DNA of 64,000 nt from Roseivirga pacifica. Lineage in GTDB: Bacteria > Bacteroidota > Bacteroidia > Cytophagales > Cyclobacteriaceae. The first letter of the stretch is position 1; every line of letters begins with the position of its first letter. The notes below the pieces were generated by a model that was not told the origin of the DNA, searched no databases, and saw only the letters and a list, made by a program, of their open reading frames with translations. Location: NCBI RefSeq assembly GCF_900111145.1, contig NZ_FOIR01000001.1, positions 1,185,501 to 1,249,500 on the forward strand. The letters are read 5' to 3'. Positions 15,269 to 23,392 of this stretch are shown piece by piece. Made by a program: the position numbers and the translations under genes.

Positions 15269-18187
15269 TTAAGGTTCCATGATGGATTGGTATACCAAAT
15301 CATGAATTCTGGTGCGCACATTATCCTCTATCAATTTAAAGTTCTCGCTATCGGGGTAAGTTCTGTTGCAAAGAAATACAAAAACCAATTCGTTGGCAGG
15401 GTCGGCCCACATGGCAGCGCCCGTAAATCCGGTGTGGCCAAAAGTACTTGCCGAAGCAAACTTGCTTGTTGGTCCCTCGTCTGTTGCGGTTATCGGTTTG
15501 TCCCAGCCCATGCCTCTGCGGTTTTCCATGTTTTGGGCGTTTGTGAATATAGGAACGGTCCATCCATTGAAGTAGCGTTTGCCGGCATATTCGCCCATAT
15601 TCATGTTCATTTGCATTAAAACGGCCAAATCGCTGGCTGTGCTAAACAAGCCGGCATGCCCTGAAATGCCGCCCATAACCGAGGCATTTTGATCGTGCAC
15701 ATTGCCACATACAATAGTGTTACGGAAGTAATCATCCACCTCGCTTGGGGCTATTTCTTCATAAAAACCTTTTTCTAACGGAAGGAAAGTTGTTCTCCAC
15801 ATGCCGAGTGGTGCGTAAAATTCGCGTGCCACAAAATCCTGAAGCGGCTCTTCAATAATGGTTTCAATTACCCTTTGCATAAGCGTATAGCCAAGGTCTG
15901 AGTAGAGGTAATCGTACTTTTGTTTTCTTCTTGGCAATTGTCGCAAGTCTGACGCTAGCGTCCATTTCCAGATGGAATCGGCAAGTGCCACTGGAACTTC
16001 TTCTTCCATTATGGCAGGGCTGCCCGATGGCCCAGGAGCATCATTAATATAGGTGTGATTTAGGCTTTCGTCTTTTACCGTTTGCTCCCAAAAAGGAATG
16101 TAAGGCTTAAGCCCGGCCTGATGGGTCATTACTTCACGAATGATGAGGGGACCTTTGTTGGTTGCATTCAATTCGGGCAGATAGTCGCCCAGAGTTTTAT
16201 TGATGTCCAGTCGTTGTTGCTCATAGAGTTTCATTACGGCTTGTGTAGTGGCGGCCACTTTAGTAATGCTGGCAATGTCGTAAATGGTGCGGTCGGTTAC
16301 CGGGCGTTTTTCGTCATAGGTTTGGTAACCGTACTGCTTTTCGTAAACCACCTTGCCTTTGTGGGCTATTAGCAACTGTGCTCCCGGAGTTGCCTTGTCT
16401 TTTATGGCTTGCTCTATAATCGCATCAATTTTTCTAAGTGTATCTAGCGACATGCCAGCTTCTTGCGGGAAACCGTAGCTCAAGCGCGAAGTGGTAAGCG
16501 TTTCAATGCCCATGCCTTTTTTAAAGCTTGGCGATGCAGTGATTGGTAGTTTTCCTTCTGCTTTTATAGCCCCAAAGATGATTTGTGGCGTAATGTTCTG
16601 CGTAAGCTCGTTGTCTTCATAAGTGCAGATAATATTTTTCAGCCCGTTGAAATACTGCAAGGAATAGGCGTTGCCGAATGCAATTGTAATCGTTTTGGTT
16701 TTAGCCTGAAGGCGCTTTAAGAACTCCACTTTTTCATCATCCACTCCGTGTTGGTTGCGTGGCGAATTGGTGATGCCAGTATAAGCGGTTACCACCAAAT
16801 CAAAATTGGATAGGTAATCGAGTGTTTCATCGGTAAGCGTATCTACCTGAATGTGCTCAAACTTGGCATATTTATCCATCATACGGTGGAATTCATCCGG
16901 GGCTTTTTCGCCAAAGTGCACCGTAGCGAACTTCTTTTTATCAAGCGAAAGCACAGGCAATAGCTGATCCTGATTGTCAACAACAGTGATGGCTTTCTGG
17001 TATAAAATCTTGTTGAGCATTAGCGCATAATCGTTGTTAATGCGCTTGTTCAGGTTGGTCATGTTTACCATGTTGTCGCCCTCAAGACCTAGCCAGTATT
17101 TAGCACGCAATACATTTTTTACACGCTGATCGATGTCTGCTTGGTCTAATTCACCTTTTTTAAGGGCTTTTTTTACCTGCTTAATAGCTTTTGGTACATC
17201 AAGCGGAAAGAGTATTACATCGTTACCTGCTTGCAGTGCTTTAACATCTGCTTCGCCCGGCTCATAGTATTTGGCCACACCTTGCATGTTCATTGCATCA
17301 GTAAATGCTAGTCCATCAAACTGAAGGTCTTTTTTCAAAAGGTCGGTAACTACTTTATCGGATAGGGTAGTAGGTGTGTTTTTGCGGTTGTCGTAAGCGG
17401 GAATTTGCAAATGAGCCACCATTACGCTAAGCAGGCTGTCTTTCATAAGTTCACGGAAAGGATAAAGTTCCGTGTCAGACATTCTCACGGTGTCGTGGTT
17501 AATTACTGGCAAATCGTGGTGCGAGTCTACGCTGGTATCGCCATGCCCGGGAAAATGCTTGGCGTTGGCCATTATGCCGTTGTCTTGCAGGCCTTTCATA
17601 TAAGCGATGCCTTTTTCGGCCACATCATATTTGTCTTCTCCGAAAGAACGGTAGCCAATCACTGGGTTGTTGGGATTCACGTTTACATCTACCACTGGAG
17701 CAAAATTGATGTGCATTTTCAGCGCCTTAAACTGATTTGCTACTTCTTCGCCCATTTTGTAAACCCATTCGTCATCTTGAATGGCGCCAAGCGTCATTTG
17801 TTTCGGAAAGTCATACACGCTGTCCAAGCGCATGCCAATGCCCCATTCGGCATCCATGGCCACCATAAGTGGCACCTTGGCTTCGGCCTGATAGCGGTTG
17901 TGCAGTTTGGCTTGGCGGTATGGTCCGCCCTGAAAGAAGATCAATCCGCCAACATTGTACTCGGTTACCAATTGGTCAATTTCTTTGTAATGCTCCTCGT
18001 TTCTATTGGAATAAGCCGCCACCATAAAAAGCTGTCCTAATCGCTCATCAGGTGTCATGGCATTGAAAATGCTATCTGCCCATTGATTTTGACGTTCGGT
18101 GTCAATTTTATTATAAATTTTTTGAGCTTGTAAAGAGGTGTTTACAAGTAACAAGGAGAAACAGAACCAGATAACTTTTTTAATCAT
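15269..18187 (-). CDS. GH3 beta-N-acetylhexosaminidase fused to serine beta-lactamase-like domain
   Basis: Exported two-enzyme fusion of 972 aa with a signal peptide (WFCFSLLLVNTSLQAQ). Residues about 35-390 are a NagZ-like GH3 domain with KHFPGHGDT (about 210-218) and the nucleophile region AFTDAMNMQGV (Asp about 297). A GH3 C-terminal domain spans about 390-560. Residues about 575-970 are a class-C beta-lactamase/serine-hydrolase domain with SITK (about 640-643) and a YSDLG motif. NagZ cleaves GlcNAc-anhydroMurNAc bonds in cell-wall recycling; the second domain may act on peptide or ester bonds. The fusion is recurrent in Bacteroidota. It is the first gene of the operon leading to bshA. Confidence 0.9.
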   Translation of the reverse strand: MIKKVIWFCFSLLLVNTSLQAQKIYNKIDTERQNQWADSIFNAMTPDERLGQLFMVAAYSNRNEEHYKEIDQLVTEYNVGGLIFFQGGPYRQAKLHNRYQAEAKVPLMVAMDAEWGIGMRLDSVYDFPKQMTLGAIQDDEWVYKMGEEVANQFKALKMHINFAPVVDVNVNPNNPVIGYRSFGEDKYDVAEKGIAYMKGLQDNGIMANAKHFPGHGDTSVDSHHDLPVINHDTVRMSDTELYPFRELMKDSLLSVMVAHLQIPAYDNRKNTPTTLSDKVVTDLLKKDLQFDGLAFTDAMNMQGVAKYYEPGEADVKALQAGNDVILFPLDVPKAIKQVKKALKKGELDQADIDQRVKNVLRAKYWLGLEGDNMVNMTNLNKRINNDYALMLNKILYQKAITVVDNQDQLLPVLSLDKKKFATVHFGEKAPDEFHRMMDKYAKFEHIQVDTLTDETLDYLSNFDLVVTAYTGITNSPRNQHGVDDEKVEFLKRLQAKTKTITIAFGNAYSLQYFNGLKNIICTYEDNELTQNITPQIIFGAIKAEGKLPITASPSFKKGMGIETLTTSRLSYGFPQEAGMSLDTLRKIDAIIEQAIKDKATPGAQLLIAHKGKVVYEKQYGYQTYDEKRPVTDRTIYDIASITKVAATTQAVMKLYEQQRLDINKTLGDYLPELNATNKGPLIIREVMTHQAGLKPYIPFWEQTVKDESLNHTYINDAPGPSGSPAIMEEEVPVALADSIWKWTLASDLRQLPRRKQKYDYLYSDLGYTLMQRVIETIIEEPLQDFVAREFYAPLGMWRTTFLPLEKGFYEEIAPSEVDDYFRNTIVCGNVHDQNASVMGGISGHAGLFSTASDLAVLMQMNMNMGEYAGKRYFNGWTVPIFTNAQNMENRRGMGWDKPITATDEGPTSKFASASTFGHTGFTGAAMWADPANELVFVFLCNRTYPDSENFKLIEDNVRTRIHDLVYQSIMEP

Positions 18188-18220
18188 AAAGGCGTTTGAA
18201 TTTTACAAAGAACAAATAAA

Positions 18221-18242
18221 CTATAATTTTACATAATTATAG
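18221..18242. promoter_or_regulatory. AT-rich dyad between divergent genes, possible operator
   Basis: CTATAATT and AATTATAG form a perfect 8-bp dyad with a 6-base spacer, in the 78-base gap between the divergent GH3 gene and the mutL cluster. It could be an operator or simply AT-rich promoter DNA. Confidence 0.3.
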
Positions 18243-18265
18243 AACGATAAGGAGGCAGAACCGAT

Positions 18266-18622
18266 ATGATGAAATTGCCCAGTTTAGTAAAAAAACCAAA
18301 ATACCAACGTTTTCGCATAGAGCCGCGGTATTATGATCCTATTAAAGAAGACATTGAAAATCGTACCTCGCGCATAAAAGCGGAGATGGGTATGATGGAA
18401 GATGAGATTGATGCTGGTTATCGGTCGCAGATTTCCGGTTCTTTCCGCAAAAATATGAAACACGCCAAAGGCGGTGGTGTAGACCAAACGGTAATGCTGC
18501 GCCTTATCATCCTGATAGTGTTGGTATTATTCGCAGGAGGATTTCTTTATATCGGAACAGAAGTATTTTATTTAGCCTTACTCTATATTCCCTTCTATCT
18601 TTGGAAAAAATTTAGAAAGTAA
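18266..18622 (+). CDS. Conserved small membrane protein upstream of mutL
   Basis: Protein of 118 aa with a charged N-terminal region (about 1-75: RFRIEPRYYDPIKEDIENR..) and a hydrophobic C-terminal hairpin or pair of helices (about 80-113: LRLIILIVLVLFAGGFLYIG..FYLALLYIPFYLW). No domain name is known to me. A strong AAGGAGG ribosome site (18249-18255), unusual for this group, lies 10 bases before ATG 18266; a second ATG follows at once. It ends 14 bases before mutL and is likely co-transcribed with it. Confidence 0.75.
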   Translation: MMKLPSLVKKPKYQRFRIEPRYYDPIKEDIENRTSRIKAEMGMMEDEIDAGYRSQISGSFRKNMKHAKGGGVDQTVMLRLIILIVLVLFAGGFLYIGTEVFYLALLYIPFYLWKKFRK

Positions 18623-18636
18623 TTCCAAAGGAGAGA

Positions 18637-20502
18637 ATGCCCGACATTATAAAGTTATTGCCAGATAACATTGCTAACCAAATAGCGGCCGGAGAGGTGG
18701 TTCAGCGACCTGCTTCTGTGGTAAAAGAGCTGTTGGAGAATGCCATAGATGCCGGTGCAACAGATATTAAGCTGATTGTAAAAGATAGTGGCAAAACGCT
18801 CATTCAAGTTGTAGATAATGGCAAGGGCATGTCGCTTACCGATGCGCGCATGTGCTTTGAGCGCCACGCTACCTCTAAAATTCAATCGACAGACGATCTT
18901 TTTAATATTAGAACGATGGGTTTCCGCGGAGAAGCCATGGCTTCTATTGCCGCTGTTGCTCAGGTAGAATTAAAAAGCCGTAGGGAAGAAGATGAACTTG
19001 GCGTGGGTATAAATATAGAAGCCAGTGATGTGAAAAATCAGGAGCCGGTTTCTACTCCAATAGGTACTTCTATTTGTGTAAAGAACCTGTTCTTTAATGT
19101 ACCGGCCAGAAGGAATTTCTTAAAATCGAATGCGGTGGAAATGCGCCATATAGTAGACGAATTCCATCATGTAGCTTTGGCTTATCCAGACATTGCCATG
19201 TCGCTTTACCAAAACGATTTGGAGATGTACCATTTGCCTTCGGCTAAGCTGAGCAAACGCATTGTAGGCATTTTTGGGCGAAAGTATCAGGACCAAATGG
19301 CACCTTGCGAAGAGGTGACGGATGTGTTGCGCGTTTGGGGTTATGTTGGCAAACCAGAGCATGCCAAGAAAACCCGGGGCGAGCAATTCTTCTTTGCCAA
19401 TAACCGATTTATTAAAAGTGGATACCTGCACCATGCTGTAATGACAGCTTTTGAAGGACTTTTGCAGGAGGGCACATTCCCTTTTTACACTTTGTTTATA
19501 GAAATTGACCCGAAGCACATTGATATTAATGTGCATCCGACCAAAACAGAAATTAAGTTTGACGATGAGCGTACGGTGTATGCCATTATAAAAGCAGCGG
19601 TGCGCCAAGCTTTGGGTACGCATAACATTGCTCCGGCCATCGACTTCTCTCAGGACGTTAACTTTGCGTCTTTTAGGCCAGAAGTAAAACCTGAGGTTAA
19701 GCAAACGCAGGCGCAAGCCGATAGGGCATATGGTCAGTTTAAAACGGTAGAAACCAGGCAATCGGCTGGTAATTGGGAAAAGCTGTACGAAGGTTTGCAA
19801 AAAGAATTGAAACAGGAAGAAGTAAGAAATTCGCAAATGGAAATTCATCCCGAAGCGGCCAAAACCATTACCATGAGTAGTGCCGTAAGCGGTACTTCTT
19901 CGGCTGGCGAAACTTCACAGTTGCCTAAGCAAGAGCCTATTAAAAAAGGCTATTTTCAGATTCACCAAAAGTATATTGCCACGCAAGTTAAGTCGGGCCT
20001 AATGCTGATCGATCAGCATAGGGCGCATGAGCGTATTTTGTTCGAGCGTTTTCAAACCCAACTTTCAAACCGCTCGGGGGCTTGCCAGCAATCTTTGTTT
20101 CCGCAAACGCTAGAGCTTAACCCGGCAGATTTTGCTTTGGTGCAAGACATGGCCGAGGAATTGAATGCCATAGGCTTTAAATTTTCGCCATTCGGCAATA
20201 GCGCATTAATTATAGAAGGAGTGCCTGCCGATTTAAAGGCGGCCAACGAAAAAGCTTTGTTTGAAGGGTTTATTGAACAGTTTAAGCATTTTCAGCATAC
20301 TTTGAGCATTTCTACCGATGAGCGCATTGCGCGTGCCATTGCGCAGCGTTCGGCAATAAAATCGGGAATTGGGCTAACTCAAGAGGAGATGTCCTCGTTA
20401 ATTGACCAACTGTTTGCGTGCAAAAGCCCCGGCTATGCACCCGATGGTACCAAAACGACACACATACTGGAATTGGAAAAAATAGACCAGTTATTTAACT
20501 AG
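18637..20502 (+). CDS. mutL: DNA mismatch repair protein MutL
   Basis: MutL of 621 aa. The GHKL ATPase core is complete: ELLENAIDAGATDI, DNGKGM, RHATSKI and TMGFRGEAMASIA within residues 30-105. A variable linker follows (about 330-425), then the C-terminal dimerisation/endonuclease domain with DQHRAHERILFE, a near match to DQHAx2Ex4E in which the alanine is Arg but the D, H and both E residues are kept. MutL couples MutS mismatch recognition to strand incision. The motif suggests a nicking-competent MutL, as in organisms without MutH. A GGAG site lies just before ATG 18637. It heads an operon with two rhomboid genes. Confidence 0.96.
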   Translation: MPDIIKLLPDNIANQIAAGEVVQRPASVVKELLENAIDAGATDIKLIVKDSGKTLIQVVDNGKGMSLTDARMCFERHATSKIQSTDDLFNIRTMGFRGEAMASIAAVAQVELKSRREEDELGVGINIEASDVKNQEPVSTPIGTSICVKNLFFNVPARRNFLKSNAVEMRHIVDEFHHVALAYPDIAMSLYQNDLEMYHLPSAKLSKRIVGIFGRKYQDQMAPCEEVTDVLRVWGYVGKPEHAKKTRGEQFFFANNRFIKSGYLHHAVMTAFEGLLQEGTFPFYTLFIEIDPKHIDINVHPTKTEIKFDDERTVYAIIKAAVRQALGTHNIAPAIDFSQDVNFASFRPEVKPEVKQTQAQADRAYGQFKTVETRQSAGNWEKLYEGLQKELKQEEVRNSQMEIHPEAAKTITMSSAVSGTSSAGETSQLPKQEPIKKGYFQIHQKYIATQVKSGLMLIDQHRAHERILFERFQTQLSNRSGACQQSLFPQTLELNPADFALVQDMAEELNAIGFKFSPFGNSALIIEGVPADLKAANEKALFEGFIEQFKHFQHTLSISTDERIARAIAQRSAIKSGIGLTQEEMSSLIDQLFACKSPGYAPDGTKTTHILELEKIDQLFN

Positions 20503-20507
20503 CATTT

Positions 20508-21305
20508 ATGTTTGGAAGACTAACTCCCCTAGTAAAGAACTTATTGATTATAAACGTAGGCATTGCGCTCATTCAGGCTTTCATGAAGTTGGACTTGGGG
20601 CAGTACCTGGGGCTACACTTTATTTTGGCGCCCGAGTTTAAGCCTTACCAGTTTGTAACCTACATGTTTCTGCACTCTACTAGTAGTATGATGCACATTT
20701 TCGGAAACATGTTTGCCCTTTTTATTTTCGGCCCGCTTTTAGAGCAATTTCTTGGGCAAAAGAAGTTTCTGATTCTTTATATGGTTACGGGAGTTGGTGC
20801 AGGGCTTTTCTATACAGCCGTAAACTATATTGAGGTGGCCGATGTAAAGCGTGATGTAGAGGCGTATGTGGCCAATCCAAGCTCAGACGAATTCAACAGG
20901 CTTTTAATAGAACATGGTAGTGGGTTGAATCCGCAGATATATGATTTTGTGGATATGTATTCGCGCAATGAAGATGACCCACAATTGAAAGAGCAATCGG
21001 TAAGGTTGGCTAATCAGCTTTACAGTATTTATGGCCAATACAATATGGTGGGTGCCTCAGGAGCCATCTTTGGTGTGCTGGCGGCTTTTGCGCTCTTTTT
21101 CCCGAATACAGAACTTTTCTTATTGTTTATTCCTTTTCCAATTAAGGCCAAATACTTGGTGAGTGTGTATATTCTCTACGAGGTCTACGCTGAACTGCAG
21201 CGTGCACCGGGAGATAACGTGGCGCACTTGGCGCACATTGGCGGTGCTTTGATTGCCTACATACTGGTAAGAATTTGGAAGTCGCAACGACAAGACTTTT
21301 ACTAA
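20508..21305 (+). CDS. Rhomboid family intramembrane serine protease (first copy)
   Basis: Inner-membrane protease of 265 aa with about six hydrophobic segments. Signatures: HSTSSMMHIFGNMFALFIFG (H-x3-N region), the catalytic serine in GASGAIFGV, and the catalytic histidine in HLAHIGGAL. A soluble insert of about 80 residues (about 110-175) lies between TM segments and is larger than in minimal rhomboids. Rhomboids cleave TM helices of client proteins. The client is unknown. It starts 5 bases after mutL. Confidence 0.9.
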   Translation: MFGRLTPLVKNLLIINVGIALIQAFMKLDLGQYLGLHFILAPEFKPYQFVTYMFLHSTSSMMHIFGNMFALFIFGPLLEQFLGQKKFLILYMVTGVGAGLFYTAVNYIEVADVKRDVEAYVANPSSDEFNRLLIEHGSGLNPQIYDFVDMYSRNEDDPQLKEQSVRLANQLYSIYGQYNMVGASGAIFGVLAAFALFFPNTELFLLFIPFPIKAKYLVSVYILYEVYAELQRAPGDNVAHLAHIGGALIAYILVRIWKSQRQDFY

Positions 21306-21308
21306 ACA

Positions 21309-22241
21309 ATGAATAATAGCATTCTGGACGATTTTAAAATTGCCTTTCGCACGGGCAATATCCTAAATCAGCTCATCATCATTAATGTGGTGGTGTTTAT
21401 CGTTTTCCTTTTATTGGGACTGGTATTAAGGGTTGGGCAACAGGACTTGTTGCTCTTTAATATAGAGAGTCTTTTTGCATTCGATCCAAGGCTTGATGAG
21501 TTAATTTACAAGCCTTGGTCATTCATTACCTACGGTTTTACACATTTCAACTTCTTCCATATTTTAATTAATCTCCTGATCTTATACTGGTTTGGCAGGA
21601 TAATAACGGACTTCTTAGGCCAGAATAAGTTGCTAGGCTTATATGTTTGGGGAGTAATTGCTGGTGCTCTTTTATACATTGTTTTATATAATATTTTCCC
21701 ATCAGTAGAGGTATTAGGTGGAGCAAACCCTAGAATGATTGGGGCTTCTGCTGGTGTTTATGCTGTGGTAGTTGGTGCAGCAGTATTTCAACCTAATTTT
21801 TCTATGAGCTTCATATTGATTGGACCTGTTAAGATTAAATATGTTGCTGCAGTTATAGTTATACTTTCTCTTAGTGGTGTTACGGGGGATAATTCTGGCG
21901 GCAATATCGCCCATTTAGGAGGTGCTTTGGTTGGTTATTTGGCCATGTCGCAATTGCAGCGTGGCAATGATTGGAGCAAGCCGGTGGTACAGTTTGTTAC
22001 TTGGGTAAAGAGTCTATTTAAACCACAGCCCAAAATCAAGGTGTCTTACCGTAGTGAGCGAAAGTCATCCACACAAAAGAAGGCTACATCGTCATCTAGA
22101 AAAGCCAAAAGTGCACCAAGTACTAGCTCGGTAACGCCACAAGAAGAAATAGACGCGATCTTAGATAAAATCTCCGAAAGAGGTTACGATGCCCTTACCA
22201 AAGAAGAAAAGCAAAAGCTTTTTAATGCGAGTAAGGATTAG
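21309..22241 (+). CDS. Rhomboid family intramembrane serine protease (second copy)
   Basis: Second rhomboid, 310 aa, 3 bases after the first. It has HFNFFHILINLLILYWFG, the catalytic serine loop GASAGVYAV, and HLGGAL with the active histidine. After the last TM (about 220) a cytosolic tail is rich in Lys and Ser (RSERKSSTQKKATSSSRKAKS) and ends in an acidic helix (EEIDAILDKISERGYDALTKEEKQKL) similar to a tail seen in Bacteroidota rhomboids. The middle (about 21650-21900) uses more A/T-ending codons than the ends of the gene. Confidence 0.9.
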   Translation: MNNSILDDFKIAFRTGNILNQLIIINVVVFIVFLLLGLVLRVGQQDLLLFNIESLFAFDPRLDELIYKPWSFITYGFTHFNFFHILINLLILYWFGRIITDFLGQNKLLGLYVWGVIAGALLYIVLYNIFPSVEVLGGANPRMIGASAGVYAVVVGAAVFQPNFSMSFILIGPVKIKYVAAVIVILSLSGVTGDNSGGNIAHLGGALVGYLAMSQLQRGNDWSKPVVQFVTWVKSLFKPQPKIKVSYRSERKSSTQKKATSSSRKAKSAPSTSSVTPQEEIDAILDKISERGYDALTKEEKQKLFNASKD

Positions 22242-22261
22242 TTAATCCGAATTCCAGCTAT

Positions 22262-23311
22262 CTAGCTTTTATTAGCCAATTGTCCGCAGGCAGCATCAAT
22301 ATCTTTGCCTCGGCTTCTGCGCACGTTTACGATAATGCCTTTTTCTTCCAAAACTCTTTTGTACATATCTAGCTTAGCTGGGTCGGCTTGCTGAAACTCA
22401 CCATCGTCAATCGGGTTGTACTCGATTATGTTTACTTTGGAGGCTACCTTACCGCAGTATTTTGCTAATGCCTTGGCGTGCTTTTCATCATCGTTAATGT
22501 TGCGCCAAACCACATATTCGAAGGTGATTTTGCGCTTGGTCTTCTGATACCAATATTGCAGTGAATCGGCTAATTCTGCTAGGTTGCTGCGTTCGTTTAT
22601 CGGCATCATGCGCGAACGACTTTCGTCAATGGCAGAGTGCAGTGAAACCGCCAAATTGAACTTCACCTCATCATCAGCCAGCTGTTTGATCATTTTTGGA
22701 ACTCCTACAGTGGAAAGCGTGATCCGCTTTGGAGACATCCCCAGGCCTTCGGGTGAGGTAATCATCTCGATGGACTTGAGCACATTTTTGTAATTGAGCA
22801 AAGGTTCGCCCATGCCCATATACACAATGTTGGTAAGCGGTCTGTTAAAGTAGTGTTCACCTTCTTCTTTAATGGCTACTACCTGATCGTAAATCTCGTC
22901 AGGGTTGAGGTTGCGCATGCGCTTGAGGCGGGCAGTGGCGCAAAAGTTACAGTCTAAGCTGCAGCCCACTTGTGAAGAGATACAGGCGGTAATTCGTGTA
23001 TCTGTAGGAATTAGCACAGATTCTACCACTAGGCCATCGTGTAGCTTTACAGCATTTTTTATGGTGCCGTCTGAACTACGCTGCATGTCGTCCACCTTAA
23101 TGTGGTTAATAGCAAAGTGCTCTTTCAGTTTTTCGCGGGTGGGCAAAGAAATGTTGGTCATTTGGTCAAAGTCTTTCACAGACTTTTTCCATAGCCATTC
23201 GTACACCTGTTTCGCACGAAAAGGTTTTTCTCCAATCGATACAAAAAAGTCTTTGATTTCGTCTTGCGTAAGCTGACGAATGTCCCGCTTTTTAACTTCT
23301 GTTGCTATCAC
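22262..23311 (-). CDS. rlmN: Dual-specificity RNA methyltransferase RlmN
   Basis: Radical-SAM enzyme of 349 aa. The cluster motif C117-x3-C121-x2-C124 sits in GCSLDCNFCATA; further family marks are NIVYMGMGEPLLNY, RITLSTVGVPK and the C-terminal GKDIDAACGQL, whose Cys forms the protein-RNA adduct with the resolving cysteine. RlmN methylates C2 of A2503 in 23S rRNA and of A37 in some tRNAs. Start is a GTG at 23311; a TAGTTTTG box, matching TAnnTTTG, lies only 5 bases upstream, implying a near-leaderless transcript if used. Confidence 0.95.
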   Translation of the reverse strand: MIATEVKKRDIRQLTQDEIKDFFVSIGEKPFRAKQVYEWLWKKSVKDFDQMTNISLPTREKLKEHFAINHIKVDDMQRSSDGTIKNAVKLHDGLVVESVLIPTDTRITACISSQVGCSLDCNFCATARLKRMRNLNPDEIYDQVVAIKEEGEHYFNRPLTNIVYMGMGEPLLNYKNVLKSIEMITSPEGLGMSPKRITLSTVGVPKMIKQLADDEVKFNLAVSLHSAIDESRSRMMPINERSNLAELADSLQYWYQKTKRKITFEYVVWRNINDDEKHAKALAKYCGKVASKVNIIEYNPIDDGEFQQADPAKLDMYKRVLEEKGIIVNVRRSRGKDIDAACGQLANKS

Positions 23312-23315
23312 GGTG

Positions 23316-23323
23316 CAAAACTA
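23316..23323 (-). promoter_or_regulatory. TAnnTTTG -7 box before rlmN
   Basis: On the minus strand TAGTTTTG fits the Bacteroidota -7 consensus. It is 5 bases from the GTG start, so use would give an almost leaderless mRNA. No clear -33 element was found. Confidence 0.35.
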
Positions 23324-23392
23324 ATGCTATTATCTCAATTTCAATAAATTGGTAATCGGCTTAGCGTACCATCAGCTTTTCAACACTAATAT

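Noticed and set aside
17405-18040. 211-aa open frame antisense to the GH3 fusion gene
   Set aside because: It lies wholly inside a well-supported gene, lacks a coherent domain or signal peptide, and is rich in His/Val/Phe runs typical of a reverse-strand shadow.
19120-19848. 242-aa open frame antisense to mutL
   Set aside because: Fully inside mutL, residue make-up (Phe, Arg, Leu, Cys) unlike real proteins here, no homology I recognise.
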